A stretch of 64,000 nucleotides of DNA from Clostridium collagenovorans DSM 3089 (GCF_900130005.1 NZ_FQXP01000003.1:248001-312000); one strand, 5' to 3'; counted from the stretch's first letter, positions 7,932 to 15,928 are shown. The notes: generated by a model not told the origin, from the sequence alone. Program-made: numbers and translations.

Positions 7932-8642
7932 TTGTTAATTATTAACTATTTACTGGAACTTGTAACGAATACTACTCTTTTGACAGCTTATATTTCAGGA
8001 AACAACTCTTTTCCTCAGCCCTTAGAGGAAAGCGAAGAAAGAGAATATTTAATGAAATTGAAGGAAGGAGACATAGAGGCCAAGGGTGTACTAGTAGAGA
8101 GAAACTTGAGACTTGTAGCCCATATTGTTAAGAAATATTCATATTCTAATAAAGATGTTGACGATTTGATTTCTATTGGAACTATAGGTCTAATCAAGGC
8201 GATCGATTCCTATGATCCATGTAAGGGAACAAGACTTGCTACATATGCGGCAAGGTGTATTGAGAATGAAATACTTATGCTTATGAGAAATAGTAAAAAA
8301 ATAAAAAAAGAAGTGTATTTACAAGACCCTATTGGGGTTGATAGAGAAGGGAATGAGATATCTCTTTTAGATATATTAAGCAGCGAAGATGACTCAGTTA
8401 TTGATATAGTTGAAAGTAAAATACAAATAAAAAGATTATATGATAAGATGAACACTTCTCTAATGGAAAGAGAAAGAGGAATAATTCAAATGAGATATGG
8501 TCTCGTTGATGGAAAGCCTAAGACACAAAGAGAAATAGCTTCTATTTTAGGAATTTCTAGATCTTATGTATCTAGAATAGAAAAAAGAGCATTGAAAAAG
8601 TTATTTAAGGAATTAAATGGATCTAAAAGAATTTCTGTATAA
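7932..8642 (+). CDS. sigK: Sporulation sigma factor sigma-K precursor
   Basis: 236 residues from TTG 7932, 7 bases after AGGAGG. A hydrophobic pro-sequence (LLELVTNTTLLTA) precedes YISGNNSFPQPL, matching the processed N-terminus region of B. subtilis sigma-K (YVKNNAFPQPL). Sigma-70 region 2 is RNLRLVAHIVKKY and DLISIGTIGLIKAIDSYD, and region 4 ends with TQREIASILGISRSYVSRIE. It directs late mother-cell transcription after cleavage of the pro-sequence. The gene is continuous, with no skin element splitting it. In clostridia sigma-K can also act early. A terminator follows, so it appears monocistronic. Confidence 0.95.
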   Translation: MLIINYLLELVTNTTLLTAYISGNNSFPQPLEESEEREYLMKLKEGDIEAKGVLVERNLRLVAHIVKKYSYSNKDVDDLISIGTIGLIKAIDSYDPCKGTRLATYAARCIENEILMLMRNSKKIKKEVYLQDPIGVDREGNEISLLDILSSEDDSVIDIVESKIQIKRLYDKMNTSLMERERGIIQMRYGLVDGKPKTQREIASILGISRSYVSRIEKRALKKLFKELNGSKRISV

Positions 8643-8655
8643 ATATGTTGTAATT

Positions 8656-8690
8656 AATCAGCTTTTATTAAATTGAAGGCTGATTTTTTA
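8656..8690 (+). terminator. Terminator after sigK
   Basis: AATCAGCTTT (8656-8665) pairs with GAAGGCTGATT (3' arm within 8675-8685) with one wobble pair, followed by TTTTTTA. It lies 14 bases after the sigK stop. Confidence 0.75.
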
Positions 8691-8777
8691 TTATTTTAAA
8701 GTTTTTTTCAAAATTTTACTTGTGATATATTGTAATTTATTGAGATTTATTTTATATTGATAGGAGGTAAAACTTTT

Positions 8778-8806
8778 TTGAACACAAATAATACAATTAT
8801 TATAAC
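8778..8806 (+). promoter_or_regulatory. Sigma-A-type promoter of ftsA
   Basis: TTGAAC (8778-8783), a 17-bp spacer and TATAAC (8801-8806) give a good match. Transcription would begin near 8813, about 65 nt before the ftsA ATG. It is consistent with vegetative expression of ftsA-ftsZ independent of sigK. Confidence 0.55.
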
Positions 8807-8877
8807 CAGAAAAAAGGTAAAATAATCTTTGTGTTGAATATATAGTCTTAGATATTCTCTTGAAGGGGGAAGATATT

Positions 8878-10143
8878 ATGAGTAAACACATAGTAGCAAT
8901 AGACATTGGTGCTTCAAAAGTATGTGCCTCTGCAGGATTTATAGATAATAATGGAGATTTACAAGTTGAAGCATTGGCTACTGCTAAATGTACAGGAGTT
9001 AAAAATTCTGTAATTATAAGTATAGATGACGTTGTTAAAGCTATAGTAAAGTGCAAAAATCAATTAGAAGATATACTAGAAACTAGTATAGAAAGAGCAT
9101 ATATGGTTATTCCTAATGCCATGTGTGAATATTGTAAAAACAAAGGTGTTATTGCAATTTCTCAGGAAAGTGGTGTAATAAAGGAAAAAGATATAAAAAG
9201 AGTCTTGGATTCTTCTAAACTTATGCACGTAAGTGAAGGCAAGGAAATAATTGAAGCAATACCAATGGAATATTATGTAGATGGATATAGGTGCTATAAA
9301 AATCCTATAGGCATGGAAGCGTCAAGATTAGAAGTTGATGCACTAGTTGTAATGGCAGAGATGGATCCGTTGGATGATTTTATAAGAAGTGTAAATAGAG
9401 CAGGTATTAAAGTTGAAGGAATTTCACTTCAATCTATATCCTTAGCTATGGCATGTTTATCAAGAGAACAAAGAAATAGTGGTGTTGCAGTTGTAGATAT
9501 AGGCTTAGAAACAGTTGATATTTCTGTTTATAAAAATGATAAAACATGTTATAATTCTAGTATGATTATTGGTGGACATAATATTTCTAAGGATATTTCT
9601 CTTTGTTTAAAAGTCCCTTATAATAATGCTGAGGATTTAAAAATACAATATGGAATAGTCAGTGATGAAGAAAAAAGAAAAGAGTCTATAAAAGTTAAGA
9701 CCTCCTATGATGATATTGTAGAGGTGGGATTAGGCACTTTATCTCAAATTATTGAGGCTAGAGTAGAGCAAATATTACAAATTATTAAGACTGAGCTTGA
9801 AAAAAATGAATTATATGACAAGATTTCTAACATTGTATTAGTTGGTGGGGGAATAACACAGTTTAAACATATAATAGATATTGCTGAAGACATATTTAAG
9901 ATGCCAATAGAAATAGGAATGCCGAGACATGTAGGTGCTTTAAGTCCAGTATATGCCAATGTAGTTGGAGTCTTAGAGGATGTCGCTAATTCCTTAAAAG
10001 AAGAGTTGGAAGTTAATGAGCTTAATAGTACTGAGCATGAAGAATCTGACTTTGAAGATGATTCAGAGGAAGATTTAGATGAAGAAAAAAATAAAAGTGG
10101 AATAATGAATAAAATAAAGGGATTTTTGGAAGAATTCTTCTAG
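8878..10143 (+). CDS. ftsA: Cell division protein FtsA
   Basis: 421 residues of the actin/Hsp70 ATPase fold. It opens with the phosphate-1 motif AIDIGASKVCAS, followed by the FtsA-specific subdomain and phosphate-2 VVDIGLETVDISV. The adenosine motif is VLVGGGITQFKHI. An acidic linker (EESDFEDDSEEDLDEE) leads to a short amphipathic helix at the very C-terminus (IMNKIKGFLEEFF) for membrane attachment. FtsA tethers FtsZ to the membrane and recruits divisome proteins. ATG 8878 follows GAAGGGGGA. ftsZ starts 21 bases downstream, the usual pair. Confidence 0.93.
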   Translation: MSKHIVAIDIGASKVCASAGFIDNNGDLQVEALATAKCTGVKNSVIISIDDVVKAIVKCKNQLEDILETSIERAYMVIPNAMCEYCKNKGVIAISQESGVIKEKDIKRVLDSSKLMHVSEGKEIIEAIPMEYYVDGYRCYKNPIGMEASRLEVDALVVMAEMDPLDDFIRSVNRAGIKVEGISLQSISLAMACLSREQRNSGVAVVDIGLETVDISVYKNDKTCYNSSMIIGGHNISKDISLCLKVPYNNAEDLKIQYGIVSDEEKRKESIKVKTSYDDIVEVGLGTLSQIIEARVEQILQIIKTELEKNELYDKISNIVLVGGGITQFKHIIDIAEDIFKMPIEIGMPRHVGALSPVYANVVGVLEDVANSLKEELEVNELNSTEHEESDFEDDSEEDLDEEKNKSGIMNKIKGFLEEFF

Positions 10144-10164
10144 AACTAGGGAGGTAGTAATAAT

Positions 10165-11262
10165 ATGTTAGATTTTGATGTAGATATCAAGGATTTCGCT
10201 CAGATAAAGGTAGTTGGTTGCGGTGGCGGAGGAAATAACGCTGTCAATAGAATGATTAAAGAAGGACTAAAAAATGTAGAATTTATCGGAGTAAACACGG
10301 ACAAGCAAGCCTTAGCAGTATCGCAAGCTGGTCAAAAAATTCAAATAGGTGATAAACTTACTAAGGGACTAGGTGCAGGTGCTAATCCAGAGATAGGAAA
10401 AAGTGCAGCACAAGAAAGTAAAGACGAAATTTCACAAGCAATAAAAGGTGCTGATATGGTATTCATTACTGCTGGTATGGGTGGTGGAACAGGTACTGGT
10501 GCAGCTCCTGTAGTGGCAGAAATAGCTAAATCTATGAACATATTAACAGTTGGTGTTGTTACTAAGCCTTTCCCATTTGAAGGTAGAAAAAGAATGATTC
10601 AAGCCGAAATGGGTATTAAAGAATTAAAGGATAAGGTAGATACTTTAGTTACAATTCCAAATGAAAGATTACTTGCTATGGTAGATAAGAAAACATCATT
10701 AGTAGATGCTTTTAAATATGCTGATGACGTTTTAAGACAAGGTGTACAAGGTATATCTGACTTAATAACTATTCCTGGATTAGTAAACTTAGACTTTGCA
10801 GATGTTAGAACTATAATGTATGACAAAGGTCTTGCTCATATGGGTGTAGGTAAAGCAACTGGTGAAAATAGAGCACAAGAAGCTGCTAAGCAAGCTATTT
10901 CAAGTCCATTACTTGAAACATCTATTGTTGGTGCAACAGGAGTTCTTTTAAATATTACTGGTGGAAGTGATTTAGGATTACTTGAAATCAGTGAAGCAGC
11001 AGGAATTGTACAAGAAGCAGCAGACCAAGACGCTAATATTATATTTGGTGCAGTTATAGATGAGAGTTTAAATGATGAGTTAAGAATAACAGTAATAGCT
11101 ACTGGATTTGAAAATGAAAGAGCAGAAAAAGATTCATTTATAAAGAAAGAAATAGAAGAAGAATCTAAGAAAAAACCTGCTGAAAGTTCAAATTCAAGAG
11201 GTATGGACTATGATTCTTTAGATATAGAAATTCCACCTTTTTTAAGAAGGCAAGGTAGATAA
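10165..11262 (+). CDS. ftsZ: Cell division protein FtsZ
   Basis: 365 residues. This tubulin-like GTPase forms the Z-ring at midcell or at the polar septum. Visible are the N-terminal GCGGGGNNAVNRM loop, the tubulin signature GGGTGTGAAPVVAE, the T7 loop NLDFADVRTIM with the catalytic aspartates, a short variable linker (SKKKPAESSNSRG) and the conserved C-terminal peptide DSLDIEIPPFLRRQGR that binds FtsA and other partners. GGGAGGTAG lies upstream. A strong terminator follows at 11321. Confidence 0.97.
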   Translation: MLDFDVDIKDFAQIKVVGCGGGGNNAVNRMIKEGLKNVEFIGVNTDKQALAVSQAGQKIQIGDKLTKGLGAGANPEIGKSAAQESKDEISQAIKGADMVFITAGMGGGTGTGAAPVVAEIAKSMNILTVGVVTKPFPFEGRKRMIQAEMGIKELKDKVDTLVTIPNERLLAMVDKKTSLVDAFKYADDVLRQGVQGISDLITIPGLVNLDFADVRTIMYDKGLAHMGVGKATGENRAQEAAKQAISSPLLETSIVGATGVLLNITGGSDLGLLEISEAAGIVQEAADQDANIIFGAVIDESLNDELRITVIATGFENERAEKDSFIKKEIEEESKKKPAESSNSRGMDYDSLDIEIPPFLRRQGR

Positions 11263-11320
11263 TATTTTATTTATATAAAGTAAATCTAATAATAAAGATT
11301 ATAAATTTAAATATAATAAA

Positions 11321-11368
11321 AAATATGAGTTCTTATTTTAATTAAATGAGAACTCATATTTTTTTTAT
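11321..11368 (+). terminator. Terminator after ftsZ
   Basis: AAATATGAGTTCT (11321-11333) pairs perfectly with AGAACTCATATTT (11349-11361). The stem extends inward by several A-T/G-T pairs, and an eight-T run follows. It closes the ftsA-ftsZ transcript. Confidence 0.85.
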
Positions 11369-11553
11369 TTAATTAAAAGATTATAAGATATAAGTTTAGA
11401 TTAATTTTCTACATATATAATGACATAAGCATTTTAAATAGCTAAATTTAAGGGTGTTATATAAAATATTTTTAATTTAAAAATATATACATAAATTATA
11501 TGAGGTAATATATCAAAAAATACAAAAAGAAAAATTTATTTGGAGTATAAAAA
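11369..11553. other. AT-rich spacer between ftsZ terminator and spoIIGA promoter
   Basis: Part of the 347-base gap between ftsZ and spoIIGA. I see no open reading frame with a ribosome site, no RNA gene and no repeat, only very A/T-rich sequence. Regulatory input to the spoIIG operon (for example Spo0A boxes) would be expected here, but I cannot identify a convincing TGTCGAA-type box. Confidence 0.5.
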
Positions 11554-11586
11554 ATGACAAAATTTTAAGAAAAATAATTGTATAAT
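11554..11586 (+). promoter_or_regulatory. Candidate spoIIG promoter with unusually long spacer
   Basis: TATAAT (11581-11586) is a perfect -10. The nearest -35-like hexamer, ATGACA (11554-11559), lies 21 bp upstream instead of 17. The B. subtilis spoIIG promoter is a known Spo0A-activated sigma-A promoter with a 22-bp spacer, so the spacing is suggestive. A GACA core partly resembling a reversed Spo0A box overlaps the -35 region, but it is a poor match. Confidence 0.35.
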
Positions 11587-11609
11587 ATTCCCAAAAGGGG
11601 GAAGTGCTT

Positions 11610-12410
11610 ATGGAGATATATTTAGATATGTTGCTCTTGGAAAATTTTTTAGTTAATTTTTTTTTAATTTATGTTACCACAAGAACTATGAGAATAAGAG
11701 TTAAGTTAAAAAGAGTTTATTTAAGTGCATTTATAGGAGCTCTTTCTTGTATTTTGGTGCTTATATATCCTATGAACGCTATTTTACAATTAATATTAAA
11801 GTTTGGTGTGGCATTTATTATGCTATGGATACCCTATGGTAATAAGATTACAACAATAATAAAAAGTACTCTTATTTTTATAATGTATTCAATGGTTTTA
11901 GCGGGTATGTGTGTCTTTATTAAATTTAATGAAATGGGAGCTTTACCAGCTGACGGAATCATATGGGATTTTTCTTACAAAAAGTTGCTTTTATCAGTTA
12001 TGATCTTAGCTATTTTTATTGATAGAATGGTAATTTATATAAAAGACAGAAAAGATATACATAAACTTGTTTATAATGTGGACATTTTCTTTGATGAATC
12101 TAAAAAAACTGTACAGGCTTTTTTAGATACGGGGAACGAGTTAAGAGAACCAGTGACTAACTTACCAGTTATAGTCATTGAAGAGGGGATTATTAATACT
12201 ATGACCTTAAAGGAGGATGACATGTTTACTATTCCCTATAGGGTAGTTAATGGAAATAAGGGTAACTTATATGGAATCAAACCAAAGCATGTTGATATAC
12301 ACATAGATGATAAAAATATAGAGAGTAAAGAAGTGATAATAGCATTTTGCAAAGATAAATTAAGTAATAGTGGAGATTTTAATGGACTTTTATCAAGAGG
12401 AGTCTTATAG
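11610..12410 (+). CDS. spoIIGA: Sigma-E processing aspartic protease SpoIIGA
   Basis: 266 residues. The N-terminal half is a bundle of about five hydrophobic segments. The cytoplasmic C-terminal half carries the aspartic protease motif D173-T-G-N in VQAFLDTGNELREP. SpoIIGA sits in the sporulation septum and removes the pro-sequence of sigma-E after a signal from the forespore (SpoIIR). It is somewhat shorter than the approximately 309-residue Bacillus protein, and the C-terminus (FNGLLSRGVL) is a variant of the usual ending. ATG 11610 is preferred over GTG 11604 because AAAAGGGGGAAG is too close to the GTG. sigE begins 16 bases after the stop. Confidence 0.9.
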   Translation: MEIYLDMLLLENFLVNFFLIYVTTRTMRIRVKLKRVYLSAFIGALSCILVLIYPMNAILQLILKFGVAFIMLWIPYGNKITTIIKSTLIFIMYSMVLAGMCVFIKFNEMGALPADGIIWDFSYKKLLLSVMILAIFIDRMVIYIKDRKDIHKLVYNVDIFFDESKKTVQAFLDTGNELREPVTNLPVIVIEEGIINTMTLKEDDMFTIPYRVVNGNKGNLYGIKPKHVDIHIDDKNIESKEVIIAFCKDKLSNSGDFNGLLSRGVL

Positions 12411-12426
12411 GTTTAGGGGGGATTAT

Positions 12427-13134
12427 ATGTTAAAGATTAAATTATGGTTTAATAAGATAGTAACAAGGTTAGGATTATTTTGCAAAGAGATATTTTACAT
12501 TGGAGGAAATGATGCTTTACCACCTCCTTTAACAAAGGAAGAAGAAACAGAATTAGTGAGTAAAATAGTGCAAGGTGATGAACATATAAGATCAACTTTA
12601 ATTGAGCGAAACCTCAGATTAGTTGTTTATATTGCTAGAAAATTTGAAAATACGGGAGTTAACATAGAGGATTTAATTTCTGTTGGGACTATAGGTCTTA
12701 TAAAGGCTGTTAATACCTTTGATCCTGAAAAGATGATAAAACTTGCAACATATGCTTCAAGGTGTATTGAAAATGAGATACTAATGTATTTAAGAAGAAA
12801 TAGCAAGATGAAAGCTGAGATATCTTTCTATGAGCCTTTAAACATAGATTGGGATGGTAATGAATTGTTACTATCAGATATATTAGGAACAGAAAATGAT
12901 ATGGTATATAACATGATAGAAGATGAAGTAGACAAGCATCTTTTAGTACTTGCTATGGATAAATTAAATACAAGAGAAAGAGAGATAGTACAGCTTAGAT
13001 TTGGTTTAAATGGTACTTTGGAAAAAACTCAAAAGGAAGTTGCAGACATGCTTGGAATTTCTCAATCTTATATTTCAAGATTGGAAAAAAGAATTATTAA
13101 AAGATTAAAAAAAGAAATTAATAAAATGATATAG
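12427..13134 (+). CDS. sigE: Sporulation sigma factor sigma-E precursor
   Basis: 235 residues. The amphipathic pro-sequence (MLKIKLWFNKIVTRLGLF...) precedes the mature part beginning near IFYIGGNDALPPPL. Region 2 is RNLRLVVYIARKFENTG with DLISVGTIGLIKAVNTFD, and region 4 is KTQKEVADMLGISQSYISRLEKR. It is the first mother-cell sigma factor and is activated by SpoIIGA encoded immediately upstream. The start is set by AGGGGGG (12415-12421) and by the pro-sequence. Upstream in-frame ATGs lie within spoIIGA and would add unrelated residues. Confidence 0.95.
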   Translation: MLKIKLWFNKIVTRLGLFCKEIFYIGGNDALPPPLTKEEETELVSKIVQGDEHIRSTLIERNLRLVVYIARKFENTGVNIEDLISVGTIGLIKAVNTFDPEKMIKLATYASRCIENEILMYLRRNSKMKAEISFYEPLNIDWDGNELLLSDILGTENDMVYNMIEDEVDKHLLVLAMDKLNTREREIVQLRFGLNGTLEKTQKEVADMLGISQSYISRLEKRIIKRLKKEINKMI

Positions 13135-13145
13135 GTTTGTCTATA

Positions 13146-13174
13146 GTATAAAAGCTTTTGAAGCGGGAAATAAT
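13146..13174 (+). promoter_or_regulatory. Sigma-F/sigma-G-type promoter of sigG
   Basis: GTATA (13146-13150), a 15-bp spacer and GGAAATAAT (13166-13174) match the forespore consensus as established in B. subtilis (GYWTA, then GGNNANANT at 15 bp) at every defined position. It lies in the 75-bp gap between sigE and sigG and would start transcription near 13181, so sigG can be expressed in the forespore independently of spoIIGA-sigE readthrough. Confidence 0.75.
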
Positions 13175-13209
13175 AAAAAAGCAACTATACTGAAGGGATG
13201 GATGACCTT

Positions 13210-13983
13210 ATGATGATAAATAAAGTTGAAATTTGCGGAGTCAATACATCTAAATTGCCTGTATTGAATGAAAAAGAGATGAAAGAACTTTTGCAAGCTT
13301 TAAAAAATGGAGATAAAGAATCCAGAGAAAAGTTTATAAGAGGAAACTTAAGGCTTGTGTTAAGTGTAATCCAAAGGTTTAACAATAGAGGCGAAAATGT
13401 AGATGATTTATTTCAAGTTGGATGTATCGGACTAATAAAGGCTATAGACAATTTTGATTTATCTCAAAATGTAAAGTTTTCAACCTACGCAGTACCTATG
13501 ATAATAGGTGAAATAAGACGTTATTTACGTGACAACAACTCTATTAGAGTCAGTAGATCTTTAAGAGATATAGCCTATAGAGCTCTGCAGGTAAGAGATG
13601 CTTTAATTAATAAAAACAATAAAGAGCCTACTATATCTCAAATAGCAGAAGAATTACAAATACCAAGAGAAGATGTTGTATTTGCATTAGATGCAATTCA
13701 AGATCCTGTATCTTTATTTGAACCAATATATCATGATGGTGGAGATGCTATTTTTGTAATGGATCAAATAAGTGATGGAAAAACTGGAGATGAAAACTGG
13801 ATTGAAAGTCTATCTATAAATGAGGCTATGAAAAAATTAAATAAAAGAGAAAAATTAATCTTGAATTTAAGATTTTTCAATGGTAGAACTCAAATGGAAG
13901 TTGCTGATGAGATTGGCATATCTCAAGCACAGGTTTCAAGACTTGAAAAATCAGCATTAAAGCACATGCGCAAATACGTATAG
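13210..13983 (+). CDS. sigG: Forespore sigma factor sigma-G
   Basis: 257 residues, very close in plan to B. subtilis sigma-G: NKVEICGVNTSKLPVL at the N-terminus, region 2 NLRLVLSVIQRFNNRGENVDD, the VKFSTYAVPMIIGEIRRYLR block, region 3 and region 4 RTQMEVADEIGISQAQVSRL. It drives late forespore transcription. ATG 13210 gives the family N-terminus. ATG 13198 would add MDDL but sits directly on the GAAGGG ribosome site, and ATG 13213 is also possible. A matching sigma-F-type promoter lies upstream, and a terminator overlaps the stop. Confidence 0.95.
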   Translation: MMINKVEICGVNTSKLPVLNEKEMKELLQALKNGDKESREKFIRGNLRLVLSVIQRFNNRGENVDDLFQVGCIGLIKAIDNFDLSQNVKFSTYAVPMIIGEIRRYLRDNNSIRVSRSLRDIAYRALQVRDALINKNNKEPTISQIAEELQIPREDVVFALDAIQDPVSLFEPIYHDGGDAIFVMDQISDGKTGDENWIESLSINEAMKKLNKREKLILNLRFFNGRTQMEVADEIGISQAQVSRLEKSALKHMRKYV

Positions 13984-14006
13984 AGCCGCAAGGCTCTATT
14001 TTTTTT
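13981..14006 (+). terminator. Terminator overlapping the sigG stop codon
   Basis: TAGAGCC (13981-13987) pairs with GGCTCTA (13992-13998) around a stable GCAA tetraloop and is followed by eight T. The first three bases of the stem are the sigG TAG stop. Confidence 0.85.
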
Positions 14007-14069
14007 AGCATATTTTATAAGAGTTCATAATATATTTATGGTAAGAGAAAGTATAAGGGGGATTAAAGT

Positions 14070-14333
14070 ATGTTAGAAGAGGATCTATTTTCTATAAACA
14101 ATATGAGAAATATGGAAGTTATCGATATAAATACTGGCAGGAAATTAGGCATAATAAAAGATTTTGTTATAGACTGTGATGAATATAGAATAGCTAGTAT
14201 TGTAATTCCAACACAGAAGGTTTCATGGCTTGCTAAGGAAAGTGATATTGAAATACCTTGGAATAGAATAACTAAGATAGGCGTTGATGTAATCTTAGTT
14301 GATGCTATAGATTTAGGGGAAAGTGAATTTTAA
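14070..14333 (+). CDS. ylmC: YlmC/YmxH family PRC-barrel sporulation protein
   Basis: 87 residues. A single PRC-barrel-like domain covers almost the whole protein: MEVIDINTGRKLGIIKDFVID, then IPWNRITKIGVDVILVD. The family is common near sigE/sigG in endospore formers, but its biochemical role is unknown. No signal peptide or membrane segment is visible, so it should be cytosolic. AGGGGG precedes the ATG. Upstream, GCATATT (14008-14014) and CATAATAT (14026-14033) resemble sigma-E elements but are only 11 bp apart, too close for the usual consensus. Confidence 0.8.
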   Translation: MLEEDLFSINNMRNMEVIDINTGRKLGIIKDFVIDCDEYRIASIVIPTQKVSWLAKESDIEIPWNRITKIGVDVILVDAIDLGESEF

Positions 14334-14380
14334 ACATAACAGCATATTAATAAAACATATATAAAAATGTAGAAAAAATA

Positions 14381-14406
14381 ATAAAATAATGATAATATTA
14401 TTTTAT
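14381..14406. repeat. AT-only inverted repeat between ylmC and nrdR
   Basis: ATAAAATAAT (14381-14390) and ATTATTTTAT (14397-14406) are perfect reverse complements around GATAAT. There is no G/C in the stem and no T tract, so a terminator is doubtful. An operator is possible. The rest of the 209-bp gap shows nothing I recognise. Confidence 0.25.
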
Positions 14407-14542
14407 CTATAGTGTAAGGTCTATAATAATTTAAGTTATAGAAAAATATAATAGTTTACAGGTATAGATGAAAAATGTAAAAGAAGACTTTGGTATTGGG
14501 CTAAAGAGATTTTATTATTATAAAAATATATAAGGAAAAGAT

Positions 14543-15007
14543 GTGAATAAAGTGAAATGTCCATATTGTAATTATGCTGAAAGTAAGGTTGTTGATTCAA
14601 GAGCTACAGATGATGATTCTGCAATAAGAAGAAGAAGAGAATGCTTAGGTTGCGGAAAAAGATATACAACCTATGAAAAAGTTGAAAATATACCTATTTT
14701 GGTAATTAAAAAAGATTGTAGTAGAGAATATTTTGATAGAACTAAGATTATAAATGGCTTGATGAAAGCCTGTGAAAAAAGACCTGTCTCTAGACAAAAA
14801 ATAGAGGATATAGCTGAAGAGGTTGAAAAGCAGCTATATAATAATATGACTACTGAGGTATCTTCAGATCATATAGGGGAAATAATTATGAACATATTAA
14901 AGGAAACTGATGAAATATGCTATGTAAGGTTTGCATCAGTATATAGACAGTTTAAGGATATTAATACCTTTATGGAAGAAATAAGAGGATTAATTGATAA
15001 GAGATAG
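14543..15007 (+). CDS. nrdR: Transcriptional repressor NrdR
   Basis: 154 residues. The N-terminal zinc ribbon shows CPYC and, after RRRREC, LGCGKRYTTYE. An ATP-cone domain follows (VIKKDCSREYFDRTKI to ETDEICYVRFASVYRQFKD). NrdR senses ATP/dATP and represses ribonucleotide reductase genes at NrdR boxes. GTG 14543 has AAGGA 6 bases upstream. GTG 14552 gives the classical MKCPYC N-terminus but leaves 15 bases to the ribosome site, so the start is uncertain by three codons. Confidence 0.93.
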   Translation: MNKVKCPYCNYAESKVVDSRATDDDSAIRRRRECLGCGKRYTTYEKVENIPILVIKKDCSREYFDRTKIINGLMKACEKRPVSRQKIEDIAEEVEKQLYNNMTTEVSSDHIGEIIMNILKETDEICYVRFASVYRQFKDINTFMEEIRGLIDKR

Positions 15008-15071
15008 TTCTATTAAGAGAAATTCATAATCTAAATAAATTTTTCAAGTAATGAAATAATTTAAGGGATTG

Positions 15072-15105
15072 AAAATGGAGAAAACTTGAAGTTTTCTCCA
15101 TTTTT
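15072..15105 (+). terminator. Terminator after nrdR
   Basis: A perfect 15-bp stem (15072-15086 with 15090-15104: the G/C core is TGGAG/CTCCA) with a tight TGA loop and T5 tail. It lies about 65 bases after the nrdR stop. Confidence 0.8.
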
Positions 15106-15126
15106 GATTATTGAAGAGGATTTTAA

Positions 15127-15188
15127 GTTAAAACTATGTTAAAAATGTATAAATACTATAAAGCTTATGTAAGGTTTAACAGTATAAT
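15127..15188 (+). promoter_or_regulatory. Promoter region of pgeF-phoP-phoR with PHO-box-like repeats
   Basis: GTTAAAA occurs at 15127-15133 and again at 15138-15144, exactly 11 bp apart, as expected for PhoP binding units. A perfect -10, TATAAT, is at 15183-15188, without a good -35. PhoP-type autoregulation of the downstream phoPR genes is plausible. The repeats are only partly like TTAACA, and A/T-richness makes chance matches likely. Confidence 0.3.
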
Positions 15189-15217
15189 AGTATTACATGA
15201 AGTGGGAGGGCAATACT

Positions 15218-15928
15218 ATGAAAATAATAAATAATGATATGGGAACATTTATTACTTATGATTTAGAAAATGTAAAAATAGTTTTTTCAACAGCTGAAAA
15301 AAACTTGGATTTTAATAAGAATACTGTTATAGGTAAGCAAAATTTGAAGAAGCTAATTAATTATCATAATGTAAGGGAATTAAATTACTTAAATCAAATA
15401 CATAGTGATTGTATTTTTATAAATCCTCATGATGTCAAAGAAGGAGATGCGATTATAAGTAATAAAAGGGAAGAGATAATTGGGGTATTTACAGCAGATT
15501 GCGTTCCTGTTATATTGTATGATGAAAAAAATAATGTAGTAGCAACTGTACATAGTGGATGGCAAGGTACTATAAAAGAAATAGTACTTAAGACATTAAC
15601 TAAGATGAAAGAGGTATATGGAAGTAATGGTGAAGATATTAAAGCTTTTATAGGTCCTCATAATAGAGAATGTTGTTATGAAGTTAGTGAAGAATTAATA
15701 AATAGTTTTAAAGAAAGGGATTTGTATAAAAACATAGAAATAAATAAAGGGAGACATTTAAGTTTATACAATTGTATATTAAAACAGCTAAAAGAATTCG
15801 GGGTTATGGAAGAGAATATAATAGATATTAAATTATGCACATATTGCAATAAAGAATTTAAATTACATTCTTATAGAAAAGATAAAGAAAATTCAGGAAG
15901 AATGTTTTCCTATGTGTATATAAAATAA
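15218..15928 (+). CDS. pgeF: Peptidoglycan editing factor PgeF (YlmD/YfiH, laccase-domain family)
   Basis: 236 residues of the multicopper-polyphenol-oxidase-like family. The metal ligands are visible in QIHSD, GVFTADCVPVIL (Cys) and VATVHSGWQGT (His), and the IGPHNRECCYEV motif follows. Family members are zinc/copper enzymes reported to act on purine nucleosides. E. coli YfiH prevents wrong amino acids in peptidoglycan precursors. ATG 15218 follows GGGAGGG (15204-15210). An in-frame ATG at 15197 lies before the ribosome site. The gene precedes phoP by 24 bases and may share its transcript. Confidence 0.85.
   Translation: MKIINNDMGTFITYDLENVKIVFSTAEKNLDFNKNTVIGKQNLKKLINYHNVRELNYLNQIHSDCIFINPHDVKEGDAIISNKREEIIGVFTADCVPVILYDEKNNVVATVHSGWQGTIKEIVLKTLTKMKEVYGSNGEDIKAFIGPHNRECCYEVSEELINSFKERDLYKNIEINKGRHLSLYNCILKQLKEFGVMEENIIDIKLCTYCNKEFKLHSYRKDKENSGRMFSYVYIK

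Noticed and set aside
7932..8642. Skin-type interruption of sigK
   Set aside because: The sigK frame is continuous from start to stop, with no recombinase gene nearby.
14008..14033. Sigma-E promoter before ylmC
   Set aside because: GCATATT and CATAATAT fit the two consensus parts, but the 11-bp gap is too short for the normal 14-15 bp, and the -35 sits just after the sigG terminator.
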